A DNA stretch of 64,000 nt, taken from Pseudomonas sp. GV071 (GTDB lineage: Bacteria; Pseudomonadota; Gammaproteobacteria; Pseudomonadales; Pseudomonadaceae). Below are positions 16,801 to 26,867 of this stretch, in pieces; the first letter of the stretch is position 1; each line of letters starts with the position of its first letter. The DNA is taken from assembly GCF_003050835.1 (NCBI RefSeq), contig NZ_QAOJ01000004.1:186001-250000 (forward strand), written 5' to 3'. The position numbers and the translations under genes are program-made. The notes under the pieces are model-generated. The model made no database searches, was not told the DNA's origin, and worked only from the letters and a program-made list of their open reading frames with translations.

Positions 16801-17301
16801 CTAGTCGGTGTCCGCTGCCTCGGCTTCGGTCGAGCGTGAGGACGAAGCGCTTTTGCTGTCCGCTTTGCTTGGCGTCACCGACGGAAAATTCGACGACGCA
16901 TAACGCACCACCAGTATCGCCAGGGCCAACAGCAGAATCGCGCCCGACACATAGACCACGCCCATATCCGGACTCTGATGGTGCGACACATCGGAAATCA
17001 GCAGCCGCGTGAGCGCGGTAATCGCCACGTAAATCAGAAAGCGCACCGGCATGTGGTTGGTCTTGAAGTAGATGCCGACCATCGCCCCCAGCTCCAGGTA
17101 GATGAACAGCAGCAGAATGTCGTCGACCGTGATGTGGCCCTTCTCGACCATCTGCAGAAACGCCGTCACCGCCGCCCAGGCCGTGATGCCACCAATGCCG
17201 AACAGCGCCAGGTAGTGAAAGCCTTCCACCAGCAGATCGCCCAGTGACTCGGCCAGACCATGCATGGACTGCTTGAGGTTTTCCGCCCATTTGATTTTCA
17301 A
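16801..17301 (-). CDS. psiE: Phosphate-starvation-inducible PsiE-family membrane protein
   Basis: A PsiE-family protein of about 166 residues with four predicted membrane spans and a Ser-rich, Asp-ending cytosolic tail (SKSASSSRSTEAEAADTD). The middle segment GHITVDDILLLFIYLELGAMVGIYFKTNHMPVRFLIY is the family core. I prefer the TTG at 17301 (AGGAAG 8 nt upstream) over ATG 17361, which has no ribosome site and adds a non-family leader. The function is unclear; E. coli psiE is controlled by PhoB and Crp. PhoB-like half sites occur in the 204-bp divergent region. Confidence 0.85.
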   Translation of the reverse strand: MKIKWAENLKQSMHGLAESLGDLLVEGFHYLALFGIGGITAWAAVTAFLQMVEKGHITVDDILLLFIYLELGAMVGIYFKTNHMPVRFLIYVAITALTRLLISDVSHHQSPDMGVVYVSGAILLLALAILVVRYASSNFPSVTPSKADSKSASSSRSTEAEAADTD

Positions 17302-17346
17302 ACCAGTGCTTCCTTGAGGGTGTGTGGCCAAGGCTATGGCCAGCAG

Positions 17347-17361
17347 ATGACAGGCTGTCAT
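17347..17361. repeat. Perfect 7-bp inverted repeat ATGACAG-g-CTGTCAT
   Basis: A palindrome in the psiE/MBL divergent region. The half-site CTGTCAT is the PhoB box repeat unit, but here it is inverted rather than direct, so the meaning is unclear. Confidence 0.5.
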
Positions 17362-17397
17362 GCAGATTAAAGGCCATGGACGACGAGTAGAAACAGT

Positions 17398-17415
17398 CTG
17401 TCACAGCGCTTTCAC
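17398..17415 (+). promoter_or_regulatory. Candidate PhoB box (CTGTCAC-N4-CTTTCAC)
   Basis: Two direct 7-mers separated by 4 nt resemble the Pho box CTGTCAT-N4-CTGTCAT with a few mismatches. It points toward the metallo-beta-lactamase-fold gene and lies about 90 bp from it and about 100 bp from psiE. By-eye match only. Confidence 0.35.
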
Positions 17416-17505
17416 TGGACAGCCAATCGATTTCCCAGCGATAAACGCTGCCCGGCCCAAGTCCGTCTATCGTGGTTGGGGACAATTTTCGATGGGAGCC
17501 TCGCG

Positions 17506-18501
17506 ATGAAAAACCCACTGTGCTGCACGACGCACCAGGCGTTGCTGCTGATCGTTCTGGCGCTGATGTGCGCCTTCAGCCTGATCCACCCGGGCTTGGC
17601 CATCGCCGCCCCGGTAGCTAAACAGAACAACCAGGTGCCCGGTTACTACCGCATGGCCCTGGGCGATTTCGAAGTGACGGCGCTGTTCGACGGTGTCAAC
17701 TTCATCAACAACAAACTGCTCAAAGGCGCCAGTGCCGAGACTCTTCAGAGCGCTCAGGCGCGCGCCTTTCTCGACTCCAGCAATGGCGTGCAGACGGCGG
17801 TCAACGCCTTTTTGATCAACACCGGTGAGCACCTGGTGCTGGTCGACAGCGGCGCCGGCAAATGCCTGACCGACAAGCTCGGTAACGTGCAGCGCGATAT
17901 CGAAGCTGCCGGCTACACCCTCGAACAAGTCGACACCCTGCTGCTTACCCACATGCACCCCGACCACGCCTGCGGTGTGCTCGACAGCAAAGGCGAACGC
18001 GCCTTTCCCAACGCCACCCTGATGCTGAACAAGGCCGAAGCGGACTATTGGCTGAACCCGGAACTGCTGGCCAAGGCTCCGGCCGACAAGCAGGCACGCC
18101 TGAAGATGATTGCCGCCAGCGCCGCGCCCTACAAAGCGGCGGGCAAGCTCAAGCTGTTCACCGACGGCACCGAAGTGTTGCCAGGGGTGAAAGACCTGGC
18201 GCTGCACGGCCATACGCCGGGACACAGCGGGTATCTGTTCACCTCCAAAGGGCAAAAGCTGCTGGTCTGGGGCGATGTGGTGCACAGCCACTCGATCCAG
18301 TTCGCCCACCCGCAGGTGGCGATTGATTTCGACAGCGACTCGAAACAGGCCATCGCCACCCGTAAACACATCCTCGCCGAGGCCACTGCCGAGAAGTTTC
18401 TGGTGGCCGGCGCGCACCTGCCCTTCCCCGGTATTGGCCATGTGCGCAAGAAAGGCACCGGTTTTGCCTGGGTACCGGTGGAGTTCTCACCGCTGCCCTG
18501 A
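17506..18501 (+). CDS. Exported MBL-fold metallo-hydrolase
   Basis: A 331-residue protein with an N-terminal signal peptide (about 1-35, hydrophobic, ending AIAAP) and a metallo-beta-lactamase domain. The zinc motif HMHPDH is at about 149-154, followed by further ligands in HGHTPGHSGY and WGDVVH. It would act in the periplasm or outside as a hydrolase; lactonase, arylsulfatase-like and phosphodiesterase roles all exist in the family, so the substrate is open. The start at 17506 is chosen for its GGGAG ribosome site and signal peptide. It is divergent from psiE. Confidence 0.9.
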   Translation: MKNPLCCTTHQALLLIVLALMCAFSLIHPGLAIAAPVAKQNNQVPGYYRMALGDFEVTALFDGVNFINNKLLKGASAETLQSAQARAFLDSSNGVQTAVNAFLINTGEHLVLVDSGAGKCLTDKLGNVQRDIEAAGYTLEQVDTLLLTHMHPDHACGVLDSKGERAFPNATLMLNKAEADYWLNPELLAKAPADKQARLKMIAASAAPYKAAGKLKLFTDGTEVLPGVKDLALHGHTPGHSGYLFTSKGQKLLVWGDVVHSHSIQFAHPQVAIDFDSDSKQAIATRKHILAEATAEKFLVAGAHLPFPGIGHVRKKGTGFAWVPVEFSPLP

Positions 18502-18550
18502 TTTCAGCGCGTGACTGTTCAAGGCGGTGCGAGTGCTTTATGCTCGCCAC

Positions 18551-18566
18551 CTGTATAAATACACAG
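18551..18566. promoter_or_regulatory. LexA (SOS) box of yebG
   Basis: CTGTATAAATACACAG is a full CTGT-N8-ACAG operator, 30 nt upstream of the yebG start. It fits the known LexA control of yebG in other bacteria. Confidence 0.92.
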
Positions 18567-18595
18567 TAATAGCTTGTTAGAAGGTGAGGTGATGA

Positions 18596-18841
18596 ATGGC
18601 CGTCGAAGTGGTGTACCGCAGCAGTCGCGATCCGGAGCGCTTGTTCATGGATAAAGCCGAAGCCGATCGTTACGACAAGATGCTGGAATTGGCCGAATCG
18701 TTGGCCGACGTATTGCAAAAAGCCGTGCCGTCGCTGAGCGAGCAGCAGGTAGAGGAAATTGGTATCTACATGGCGAAGAATCGCGATGTATTTGCTAAAG
18801 CCTTTAAGAATCCAGAGGCGCTCAACGAATTGCAGCAATAA
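18596..18841 (+). CDS. yebG: YebG-family DNA damage-inducible protein
   Basis: An 81-residue protein matching YebG along its length: MAVEVVYRSSRDPERLFMDK, then a helical middle and EEIGIYMAKNRDVFAKAF. YebG is a small SOS-regulon protein of unknown biochemical role. AAGGTGAGG sits 7 nt before ATG 18596, and the LexA box at 18551-18566 directly supports SOS induction. It is convergent with trxB, with a palindromic repeat between them. Confidence 0.95.
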   Translation: MAVEVVYRSSRDPERLFMDKAEADRYDKMLELAESLADVLQKAVPSLSEQQVEEIGIYMAKNRDVFAKAFKNPEALNELQQ

Positions 18842-18879
18842 GCGGCTTCCGGGACTTCGGCCATGCTGCGTTGCGTCCT

Positions 18880-18922
18880 CGCTTTTAATGCTCACGTACT
18901 GCAGTACGCTGCGCTTAAAAGC
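18880..18922. repeat. Palindromic intergenic element (CGTACTGCAGTACG core)
   Basis: The 14-mer CGTACTGCAGTACG (18895-18908) is a perfect palindrome flanked by gcttttaa/ttaaaagc arms. It lies between the convergent yebG and trxB and looks like a dispersed Pseudomonas intergenic repeat, though no second copy is in this window. Confidence 0.75.
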
Positions 18923-18997
18923 TCCGGGGCGCCTTGCCTGACCTTCGCCCCGAAACCCTCGACTGAGTCGCGGCTGAGTTTTAAAAGCACTTGAGAC

Positions 18998-20246
<1,249 letters not shown>

Positions 20247-21002
20247 ATGCCCGCCCCCGTTCTCTCCGGCCCCCAATACCTGCGCGAAGGCCTGAAGCTG
20301 GTGCTCAGCCCAGGCCTGCGCCTGTTCGTGCTGCTGCCGCTGGCCATCAACCTGATCCTGTTCATCGGCCTGATCGGCTTTGCCGTGCAGGAGTTCAACG
20401 GCTGGCTGCACGCCCTGATGCCCAACCCGGACGGCTGGCTGAGCTTTCTCAGCTGGATTCTCTGGCCGGTGTTTTTCGTGCTGATCCTGCTGATGGTGTT
20501 CTTCACCTTCACCACGCTGGCCAACATCATCGCCGCACCGTTCAACGGTTTTCTTTCGGAAAAAGTCGAAGTGGTGGTGCGCGGCGAAGACCCCTTCCCG
20601 CCCTTTCGCTGGAGCGAGTTGGTGGCCATGGTTCCGCGCACCCTCGGTCGAGAGCTGCGCAAGCTGGGCTACTTTCTGCCGCGCGCGATCGGCCTGTTCA
20701 TTCTGTCGTTCATCCCCGGTTTGAACATCATCGCCGCGCCGCTGTGGGTGCTGTTCGGCATCTGGATGATGTGCGTGCAGTACATCGACTACCCGGCGGA
20801 CAACAACAAACTGGGCTGGAACGAAATGCTCGCCTGGCTGCGCGAGAAGCGCTGGCAGAGTCTGGGTTTTGGTGGCTCGGTGTACCTGGCGCTGCTGATC
20901 CCCGGGGTCAACGTGGTGATGATGCCGGCAGCGGTGGCCGGGGCGACGCTGTTCTGGGTACGCGAACGCAGCGACGCTCCTGTCACAACGCTGCAACGCT
21001 AA
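20247..21002 (+). CDS. cysZ: Sulfate transporter CysZ
   Basis: A 251-residue membrane protein of the CysZ/EI24 family, with hydrophobic segments at about 25-50, 68-95, 140-165, 165-190 and 210-235. Family markers include [25 protein letters not shown] at the N-terminus and [18 protein letters not shown]. CysZ mediates sulfate entry for cysteine synthesis. AAAGGAA precedes ATG 20247. Its stop is 39 bp before the glycosyltransferase gene, so cotranscription is likely. Confidence 0.93.
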   Translation: MPAPVLSGPQYLREGLKLVLSPGLRLFVLLPLAINLILFIGLIGFAVQEFNGWLHALMPNPDGWLSFLSWILWPVFFVLILLMVFFTFTTLANIIAAPFNGFLSEKVEVVVRGEDPFPPFRWSELVAMVPRTLGRELRKLGYFLPRAIGLFILSFIPGLNIIAAPLWVLFGIWMMCVQYIDYPADNNKLGWNEMLAWLREKRWQSLGFGGSVYLALLIPGVNVVMMPAAVAGATLFWVRERSDAPVTTLQR

Positions 21003-21041
21003 CGTCACATGGCTTAAACGGCGCCGGTCGACACTGGCGTC

Positions 21042-22196
21042 ATGAGCCCATCTCCCCTGCATATCGCGCTGATCAGCGAAACCTTTCCCCCGGAAATCAA
21101 CGGCGTCGCCAACACCTTGGGGCGCCTGTGTGCGGGGTTGCGTGAACGGGGCCATCGGCTGCAACTGGTACGCCCCCGGCAAAGTGCTGATGACGGCCAG
21201 AAAAGCACCGATGAACTACTCCTCACCCGTGGCTGGCCATTGCCCGGCTACCCCGGTTTGCAGTGGGGCCAGGCGTCGATGCACAAGCTGTTGCGGCGTT
21301 GGAAACGCCAGCGCCCAGACGTGCTGTACATCGCCACCGAAGGTCCGTTGGGGCTTTCCGCCCTGCGCGCTGCCAGGCGTTTGCAGATTCCGGTGATCAG
21401 TGGGTTCCACACCAACTTCCAGCAATACAGTCGCCATTACGGCCTGGGCTTGCTCACCCGTGTGCTGACCAACTACCTGCGCTGGTTCCACAACCGCTCG
21501 CAGCTCACCCTGGTACCCAGCGCCAGCCAGAGCCTGGAACTGCAGCGACGCAGTTTCGAGCGCGTGCACTTGCTCGCCCGCGGCGTCGACAGCCAGCTGT
21601 TCCACCCGGCCAAACGCAGCAGCGCACTGCGCACCGACTGGGACCTGGCTGACGATGAACTGGCTGTGCTGCATGTGGGGCGGATCGCGGCGGAGAAAAA
21701 TCTGACCCTGCTGGTACGCAGCTTCCGCGCCCTGCAACAACGTTATCCACAGCGGCGGATGAAGCTGATCCTGGTCGGTGATGGTCCGCAGCGCGCGGCC
21801 TTGCAGAAGGAACTGCCAGACGCAGTGTTCTGCGGCATGCAGCGTGACCAGGCGCTCGCCGCGCACTACGCCAGCGCCGACCTGTTCCTGTTCCCGAGCC
21901 TGTCGGAAACCTTCGGCAATGTGCTGCTGGAAGCGCTGGCCTCGGGCTTGGCGGTGGTCGCCTATGACCAGGCGGCCGCTGGTCAGCATATTCGCCACGG
22001 CCACAACGGCGCGCTGGCTATGCCGGGCGATGAAGAGGCGTTTATCGACAACGCCTGCTGGCTGCTGGAAGACCCGGAAACCCTGCGCCGCATGCGTCTG
22101 AATGCGCGCCAGCACGCCAGCCACCAAGGCTGGCCGGCGATCATCCAGCAGTTTGAAGCCTACCTGCGTACCGCTGGCAGCATGCCGCCGCTTTAG
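21042..22196 (+). CDS. GT4-family glycosyltransferase
   Basis: A 384-residue GT-B fold enzyme. The N-terminal acceptor domain starts HIALISETFPPEINGVANTL, a signature of the alpha-mannosyltransferase branch. The C-terminal donor domain has VLHVGRIAAEKNL and SLSETFGNVLLEALASG, where the E-x7-E nucleotide-sugar motif is visible. It probably transfers a hexose to a lipid or polysaccharide acceptor on the cytoplasmic side; the substrate is not determinable. It is followed by a terminator at 22203-22228. Confidence 0.92.
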   Translation: MSPSPLHIALISETFPPEINGVANTLGRLCAGLRERGHRLQLVRPRQSADDGQKSTDELLLTRGWPLPGYPGLQWGQASMHKLLRRWKRQRPDVLYIATEGPLGLSALRAARRLQIPVISGFHTNFQQYSRHYGLGLLTRVLTNYLRWFHNRSQLTLVPSASQSLELQRRSFERVHLLARGVDSQLFHPAKRSSALRTDWDLADDELAVLHVGRIAAEKNLTLLVRSFRALQQRYPQRRMKLILVGDGPQRAALQKELPDAVFCGMQRDQALAAHYASADLFLFPSLSETFGNVLLEALASGLAVVAYDQAAAGQHIRHGHNGALAMPGDEEAFIDNACWLLEDPETLRRMRLNARQHASHQGWPAIIQQFEAYLRTAGSMPPL

Positions 22197-22202
22197 CCCA
22201 TG

Positions 22203-22228
22203 AAAAAGCCCGCACTCGGCGGGCTTTT
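22203..22228. terminator. Bidirectional terminator after the glycosyltransferase
   Basis: AAAAGCCCGC / GCGGGCTTTT arms around an ACTCG-type loop, with A- and T-runs on both sides. It serves the glycosyltransferase (+) and the PA4642-like gene (-). Confidence 0.92.
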
Positions 22229-22245
22229 CAACAACGGCGCTGGAT

Positions 22246-22533
22246 TTAACCGCGAGCCGCTTTGATCGCCTCGATGTAGGGCTCAGCCAGACGCTGGTCC
22301 TGGATCAGGGCAACAAAGTCGTGGCCCTGAGCATCTTTGGCGTTGAGGTCGTAACCGGCTTCGACGAAGAAACCGAGGAAACGCTCGAAGTCGTCGATGC
22401 GCAAACCACGGTAAGCCTTCACCAGCTTGTGCAGCGACGGTGGGGTGTCATCGGCCGGTTCCACCGTGAGGAACAGCTTGATCGGCTCGTCACCAATCTC
22501 TTCGCCAATCACCTGTTTCTTGTCTTTACGCAT
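22246..22533 (-). CDS. PA4642-family protein, unknown function
   Basis: A 95-residue soluble acidic protein starting MRKDKKQVIGEEIGDEPIKL, with the segment AYRGLRIDDFERFLGFFVEAGYDLNAKDAQG resembling an ankyrin-like helical pair. From memory it matches the family named after P. aeruginosa PA4642. The downstream presence of hpt, upp and uraA (PA4645-PA4647 order) supports this. No function is known. Confidence 0.82.
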   Translation of the reverse strand: MRKDKKQVIGEEIGDEPIKLFLTVEPADDTPPSLHKLVKAYRGLRIDDFERFLGFFVEAGYDLNAKDAQGHDFVALIQDQRLAEPYIEAIKAARG

Positions 22534-22595
22534 GATTCATTTCTCTTAACGGGAAAGCGCCGGGCCGGCAGTTTACTCCGCCCCGGGGCGCCGGC

Positions 22596-23069
22596 TCAAC
22601 GCGCGCGCTGCGCGCCGGTGTGCAAGTCGGCCCAGACATGGCCGTTGGGGTAGCTGAGAAACTGCACGTACACCGTGCCATTTCTGAGCAGATCGAGCAG
22701 CACACTGTACTGCGCCAGCGGGTAGTTGAGGCTGAGGGTCTTGCTCGCCTCGTCATAGCTGGGGCGTTTGATGCTTTTGCCTTCGGACTCAAAGCGCACC
22801 ACCACCTTGGTGGCCGCCGCGCCCTTGCCCAGCGCCTTGGTTTTCAGCAGCAACCAGGTCGGCGAGGTGATGGGAATAGGTTGCTGGCTGGACTCGCGCT
22901 GGCTGCCGACCACCACCGAATACTCGGTGACCTGCAGCACTTGCTGCTGCTCGGGCGCTTCCTGACGCAGGTTCTGCTCGTCCGGGGGCAGGTATTGTTC
23001 GTGGGGCAAAGCGGCCATGGCTACAGGTGAGCCGAGCAGCAGAGCCAAAACCAAAACGCGCGACAGCAT
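22596..23069 (-). CDS. Secreted or periplasmic conserved hypothetical protein
   Basis: A 157-residue protein with a clear signal peptide (MLSRVLVLALLLGSPVAMAA, cleavage after AMA). The rest is beta-rich with no domain I can name (KVVVRFESEGKSIKRPSYDEASKTL). ATG 23069 is preceded by GGGAGG. It lies directly upstream of the PA4642-like gene, 62 bp apart, and may be cotranscribed. It could be the PA4643-type neighbour, but I cannot confirm this. Confidence 0.78.
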   Translation of the reverse strand: MLSRVLVLALLLGSPVAMAALPHEQYLPPDEQNLRQEAPEQQQVLQVTEYSVVVGSQRESSQQPIPITSPTWLLLKTKALGKGAAATKVVVRFESEGKSIKRPSYDEASKTLSLNYPLAQYSVLLDLLRNGTVYVQFLSYPNGHVWADLHTGAQRAR

Positions 23070-23113
23070 CACAACCTCCCAGGAAAAATCAGCGCCCACC
23101 TTAACCGCAAGAG

Positions 23114-23178
23114 CATCGCGGCTAAAGCCCCTCCCACTGGAATAGGCGATCCCTTGTGGGAGGGGCTTCAGCCGCGAC
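23114..23178. repeat. REPIN (GTGGGAGGGGC type)
   Basis: catcgcggctaaagcccctcccac and gtgggaggggcttcagccgcgac face each other. It marks the left border of the hydroxyproline cluster. Confidence 0.93.
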
Positions 23179-23283
23179 ACCTCTGTGCTGATTTCGTCAC
23201 GCCGACGGCGCAAAACCATCAAGCCGACACGGCCTTGCAAGGCTCACTCTTGCAGGACCTTCCAAGGCTTTCGGGGACGATCC

Positions 23284-24228
23284 ATGCGCCGCATCCAGAT
23301 TATCGACAGCCACACCGGTGGCGAACCAACCCGCCTGGTGATCGACGGTTTCCCCGAGCTGGGCGCTGGCAGCATGGCTGAGCGCCGCGCATTGCTGGCC
23401 GAACGCTTCGATGCCTATCGCGCCGCCACCGTGTTGGAGCCACGCGGCAGCGATGTGCTGGTCGGCGCCCTGCTCTGCACCCCGGTCGACCCCACCGCCT
23501 GTGCCGGGGTGATCTTTTTCAACAACAGTGGCTACCTCGGCATGTGCGGCCACGGCACCATCGGCCTGGTGATTTCCCTGGCCCATATGGGTCGCATCGG
23601 CGTCGGTACGCACCGCATCGAAACCCCGGTCGGCACCGTCGAGGCCACCTTGCACGACGACCACTCGGTAAGCGTGCGCAACGTGCCAGCCTACCGTTAC
23701 CGCTCTGCGGTGCGGGTCGAGGTGCCGGGGTATGGCGCGGTGACCGGCGATGTCGCCTGGGGCGGAAACTGGTTTTTCCTCATCAGCCAGCATGGCCAAC
23801 GCATCGACGGCAGTAACCTGGACGCCCTCACCGCCTACACCGTGGCCGTCAGCGCGGCGCTGCAGGCGCAGGGCATCTACGGTGAAGACGGCGGCGTGAT
23901 TGACCATATCGAACTGTTCGCCGACGACCACCAGGCCGACAGCCGCAACTTCGTGTTGTGCCCCGGCAAAGCCTACGACCGCTCGCCCTGCGGCACCGGC
24001 ACCAGCGCCAAACTGGCCTGCCTGGCCGCCGACGGCAAACTCAAGCCGGGCGAGATCTGGCGCCAGGCCAGTGTCATCGGCAGCCAGTTTGAAGGCAGCT
24101 ACGCCTGGCTCAACGACGGCGAACCGGGCCGGGTGATTCCCACCATCCGCGGCCGCGCCCACCTGAGCGCCGAGGCCACCTTGCTGCTGCAGGACGACGA
24201 CCCGTTCGCCTGGGGCATCGTGCTGTGA
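23284..24228 (+). CDS. lhpA: 4-hydroxyproline 2-epimerase (proline racemase family)
   Basis: A 314-residue enzyme with both catalytic cysteines of the two-base epimerases: Cys88 in GMCGHGT and Cys236 in [10 protein letters not shown] Cys at the second position with its C-G-T-G-T-S context separates epimerases and racemases from the Thr-type 3-hydroxyproline dehydratases. It converts trans-4-hydroxy-L-proline to cis-4-hydroxy-D-proline. ATG 23284 ([16 protein letters not shown]) is chosen by homology; the upstream extension overlaps the REPIN. It is the first gene of a four-gene overlapping operon with the dehydrogenase subunits. Confidence 0.92.
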   Translation: MRRIQIIDSHTGGEPTRLVIDGFPELGAGSMAERRALLAERFDAYRAATVLEPRGSDVLVGALLCTPVDPTACAGVIFFNNSGYLGMCGHGTIGLVISLAHMGRIGVGTHRIETPVGTVEATLHDDHSVSVRNVPAYRYRSAVRVEVPGYGAVTGDVAWGGNWFFLISQHGQRIDGSNLDALTAYTVAVSAALQAQGIYGEDGGVIDHIELFADDHQADSRNFVLCPGKAYDRSPCGTGTSAKLACLAADGKLKPGEIWRQASVIGSQFEGSYAWLNDGEPGRVIPTIRGRAHLSAEATLLLQDDDPFAWGIVL

Positions 24229-25331
24229 ATGCCGAAATCATCATCGTCGGCGCCGGCATTATCGGCGCGGCCTGCGCCCATGCCTTCGCCGCGCGCGGCC
24301 TCGATGTGCTGCTGCTTGATGATGCCCGCGGCGGCGCCACGGCGGCCGGCATGGGGCACCTGGTGGTGATGGACGATAACGCCGCCGAGCTTGCCCTAAG
24401 CCACTACTCGCTGAATCTATGGCGGCAATGGGCGCCGCAACTGACAGACGACTGTGCTTACCGCAACTGCGGCACCCTGTGGCTGGCGGCCAATGACGAA
24501 GAGCTGGCTGTGGCCGAACACAAACGCGCCCTGCTCGACAGCGAAGGCCTGGGCTGCCGCATGCTCACTGCGAGCGCCGTGCAGGCCGCCGAACCGATGC
24601 TGCGTCCAGGCTTGGTGGGCGGCCTGCATGTGAGTGGCGACGCTATTGTCTATGCCCCAAATGTGGTGCGCTGGTTGTTGGCCCAACAGCCGAACCGCAT
24701 CCGCCAGCAGCAGGCCCGGGTCAGCGAAGTCAGCGGCAACCGCCTGCGGTTGCACAGCGGCGAATGGCTGAGTGCCGAGGTCGTGGTGTTGGCCACCGGC
24801 AGCGCCCGTGAACTGTGCCCGGAACTGCCGATCAAGCCGAAAAAAGGACACCTTCTGATCACTGATCGTTACCCCGCCGGCATCCGCCATCAACTGGTGG
24901 AGCTCGGTTATGTCAGCAGTGCCCACAGCAGCTCCGGCACTTCGGTGGCGTTCAATGCCCAACCGCGGCCGACGGGGCAGATCCTCATAGGCTCGTCGCG
25001 GCAGTTCGACAGCCTGGATCCCGCCGTCGAGCACGACGTGCTCGCCCGAATGCTGCAACGCGCCATCGACTATTTGCCTGGCCTGGCGCAGATGAACGCC
25101 ATCCGCAGTTGGACCGGCTTTCGCGCTGCTACCCCGGATAGCCTGCCATTGCTCGGCCCGCACCCTACTCAACCGGGCCTGTGGCTGGCGCTAGGCCATG
25201 AAGGCCTGGGCGTGACTACCGCGCCGGCCAGCGCGCAGCTACTGGTCAACCAGGTGTTCAGCCAGCCCTGCGCCATCGACGCCGCGCCTTATCTGCCGCA
25301 GCGTTTTGCCCTGACGGAGCAGCCGGCATGA
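24225..25331 (+). CDS. lhpB: FAD-dependent D-hydroxyproline dehydrogenase subunit (DAO family)
   Basis: A 368-residue D-amino-acid oxidase-fold protein. The FAD-binding motif [21 protein letters not shown] is at residues 4-24, and the C-terminal flavin site has [18 protein letters not shown]. With the 2Fe-2S and FAD/NAD subunits encoded next, it forms the heteromeric dehydrogenase that oxidises cis-4-hydroxy-D-proline to pyrroline-4-hydroxy-2-carboxylate. The GTG start overlaps the epimerase stop by 4 nt. The three-subunit layout resembles hydrogen-cyanide synthase HcnABC, but the epimerase and deaminase neighbours favour hydroxyproline. Confidence 0.88.
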   Translation: MNAEIIIVGAGIIGAACAHAFAARGLDVLLLDDARGGATAAGMGHLVVMDDNAAELALSHYSLNLWRQWAPQLTDDCAYRNCGTLWLAANDEELAVAEHKRALLDSEGLGCRMLTASAVQAAEPMLRPGLVGGLHVSGDAIVYAPNVVRWLLAQQPNRIRQQQARVSEVSGNRLRLHSGEWLSAEVVVLATGSARELCPELPIKPKKGHLLITDRYPAGIRHQLVELGYVSSAHSSSGTSVAFNAQPRPTGQILIGSSRQFDSLDPAVEHDVLARMLQRAIDYLPGLAQMNAIRSWTGFRAATPDSLPLLGPHPTQPGLWLALGHEGLGVTTAPASAQLLVNQVFSQPCAIDAAPYLPQRFALTEQPA

Positions 25332-25564
25332 TCGAACTGCAGATCAACGGCCAAGCCCTGCGCGTTTCCCCCGGCACCAGCGTGGCCGCAGCCCTCTACC
25401 TGGCCGGCGACGGCAGCAGCCGCACCTCGGTCAACGGCCAGCGCCGCGCGCCGCTGTGCGGCATGGGCATCTGCCAGGAGTGCCGGGTGACTATCGACGG
25501 CCAACGTCGCCTGGCCTGCCAGACGTCATGCAGTGCCGGCATGCAGGTGGAGACCCAGCCATGA
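25328..25564 (+). CDS. lhpF: 2Fe-2S ferredoxin-like subunit of D-hydroxyproline dehydrogenase
   Basis: A 78-residue protein with cysteines in the plant-type order C44-x4-C49-x2-C52-x11-C64 (PLCGMGICQECRV...LACQTSC), enough for one [2Fe-2S] cluster. It is the small HcnA-like subunit and would pass electrons between the two flavin subunits. It overlaps the upstream and downstream genes by 4 nt each (ATGA), implying fixed stoichiometry. The letter F follows my recollection of the lhpABFE order and is less certain than the function. Confidence 0.85.
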   Translation: MIELQINGQALRVSPGTSVAAALYLAGDGSSRTSVNGQRRAPLCGMGICQECRVTIDGQRRLACQTSCSAGMQVETQP

Positions 25565-26835
25565 AACGCGACGTCGACCTGCTGATTCTCGGTGCCGGCC
25601 CGGCAGGTATGGCGGCGGCCGTAGCTGCCAGCGCCAGTGGCCAACGTATCGCCTTGGTGGACGATAACCCGGCCACTGGCGGACAGATCTGGCGTACCGG
25701 CGTTAACGCCCCCAACTATCCCGCGGCGGAAAAATTGCGCGCCGCGCTGGCGGCTGAAAAAAATATCGAGCTGTTCACCGCCACCCGTGTGATTGCACAC
25801 ACCGGCGCCCACGAGCTGTTGTTGGAAAACCCATTGCACAGCTGGCGCATCGGCTATGGCCAGCTGATTCTGTGCAGCGGCGCCCGTGAGGTACTGCTGC
25901 CGTTCCCCGGCTGGACGTTGCCTGGCGTCACCGGCGCCGGTGGTTTGCAGGCGCTGATCAAAGGCGGTATGCCGGTGCATGGCGAACGCCTGGTGCTCGC
26001 CGGCAGCGGTCCGTTATTGCTGGCCAGCGCCGCCAGCGCCAAAGCCGCCGGGGCGCAGATTGCGTACATCGCCGAACAGGCCACTGCCACCGACCTGGCC
26101 GCTTTCGCCATGCAACTACCACGCTGGCCGAGCAAACTGCACCAGGCCGTGCAGCTGTTTGATCGGCACTACCGCAGCAATAGCCACGTAGTCGAAGCAC
26201 TCGGCAATGGCCGCCTGGAAGCGGTACGGATTCGTCATGGCGATACGCTGATCGAAGTCCCCTGCGAACGCCTGGCCTGCGGGTTCGGGTTGCGTGCCAA
26301 TACCGAGTTGGCCCAAACCCTCGGCTGCAGCGTCGCCGACCAGGCCATCACGGTGGATAACCTGCAACGCACCACCCTCGCTAGCCATTTCGCCGCCGGC
26401 GAATGCACCGGCATCGGTGGCAACGAACTGGCGCAAGTGGAAGGCGCCATCGCCGGTTTTGCGGCGGTCGGCCGATTGCCGCAAGCCCAGGCCTTGTTCG
26501 CCCAGCGCCAACACTGGCAGCGCTTCGCCGACCTGCTCAAGCGTCACTTCGCCCTCAAACCCGAACTGAAAAACCTGCCCAGCGCCGACACCCTGCTGTG
26601 CCGCTGCGAGGACGTGCCCTATGGCGTCGTTGCCGGTCACGCCGACTGGCACCAGGCCAAGTTGCACAGCCGCTGCGGCATGGGCGCCTGCCAAGGCCGA
26701 GTGTGTGGCACCGCCGCTGAATTTCTGCTTGGCTGGCCGACCCCGAGCTTGCGTGCGCCCTTTGTGCCCGCTCGAGTCGCCAGCCTGCTGCCCGCCGCCG
26801 CGCTTCCCAGCGCGGTGCAGCCAGTCGTAGAGTAG
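25561..26835 (+). CDS. lhpE: FAD/NAD(P)-binding subunit of D-hydroxyproline dehydrogenase with BFD-type 2Fe-2S domain
   Basis: A 424-residue pyridine-nucleotide-disulfide-oxidoreductase-like flavoprotein. The FAD motif LILGAGPAGMAAAVAAS is near the start. A C-terminal cysteine-rich segment (LLCRCEDVPYG at about 342-352 and CGMGACQGRVCG at about 373-384) binds a second [2Fe-2S] cluster, as in HcnB. It would accept electrons from the oxidase subunit. Start ATG 25561 overlaps the previous stop; the longer frame from 25456 lies inside that gene and is rejected. Confidence 0.88.
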   Translation: MKRDVDLLILGAGPAGMAAAVAASASGQRIALVDDNPATGGQIWRTGVNAPNYPAAEKLRAALAAEKNIELFTATRVIAHTGAHELLLENPLHSWRIGYGQLILCSGAREVLLPFPGWTLPGVTGAGGLQALIKGGMPVHGERLVLAGSGPLLLASAASAKAAGAQIAYIAEQATATDLAAFAMQLPRWPSKLHQAVQLFDRHYRSNSHVVEALGNGRLEAVRIRHGDTLIEVPCERLACGFGLRANTELAQTLGCSVADQAITVDNLQRTTLASHFAAGECTGIGGNELAQVEGAIAGFAAVGRLPQAQALFAQRQHWQRFADLLKRHFALKPELKNLPSADTLLCRCEDVPYGVVAGHADWHQAKLHSRCGMGACQGRVCGTAAEFLLGWPTPSLRAPFVPARVASLLPAAALPSAVQPVVE

Positions 26836-26867
26836 GCCCGCCGCCATGACCGGAGTCGCCCTCACCC

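Noticed and set aside
24225..26835. Hydrogen cyanide synthase hcnABC
   Set aside because: Subunit architecture is similar, but gene order (large oxidase first, then 2Fe-2S, then FAD/NAD subunit) and the epimerase/deaminase neighbours fit the hydroxyproline dehydrogenase.
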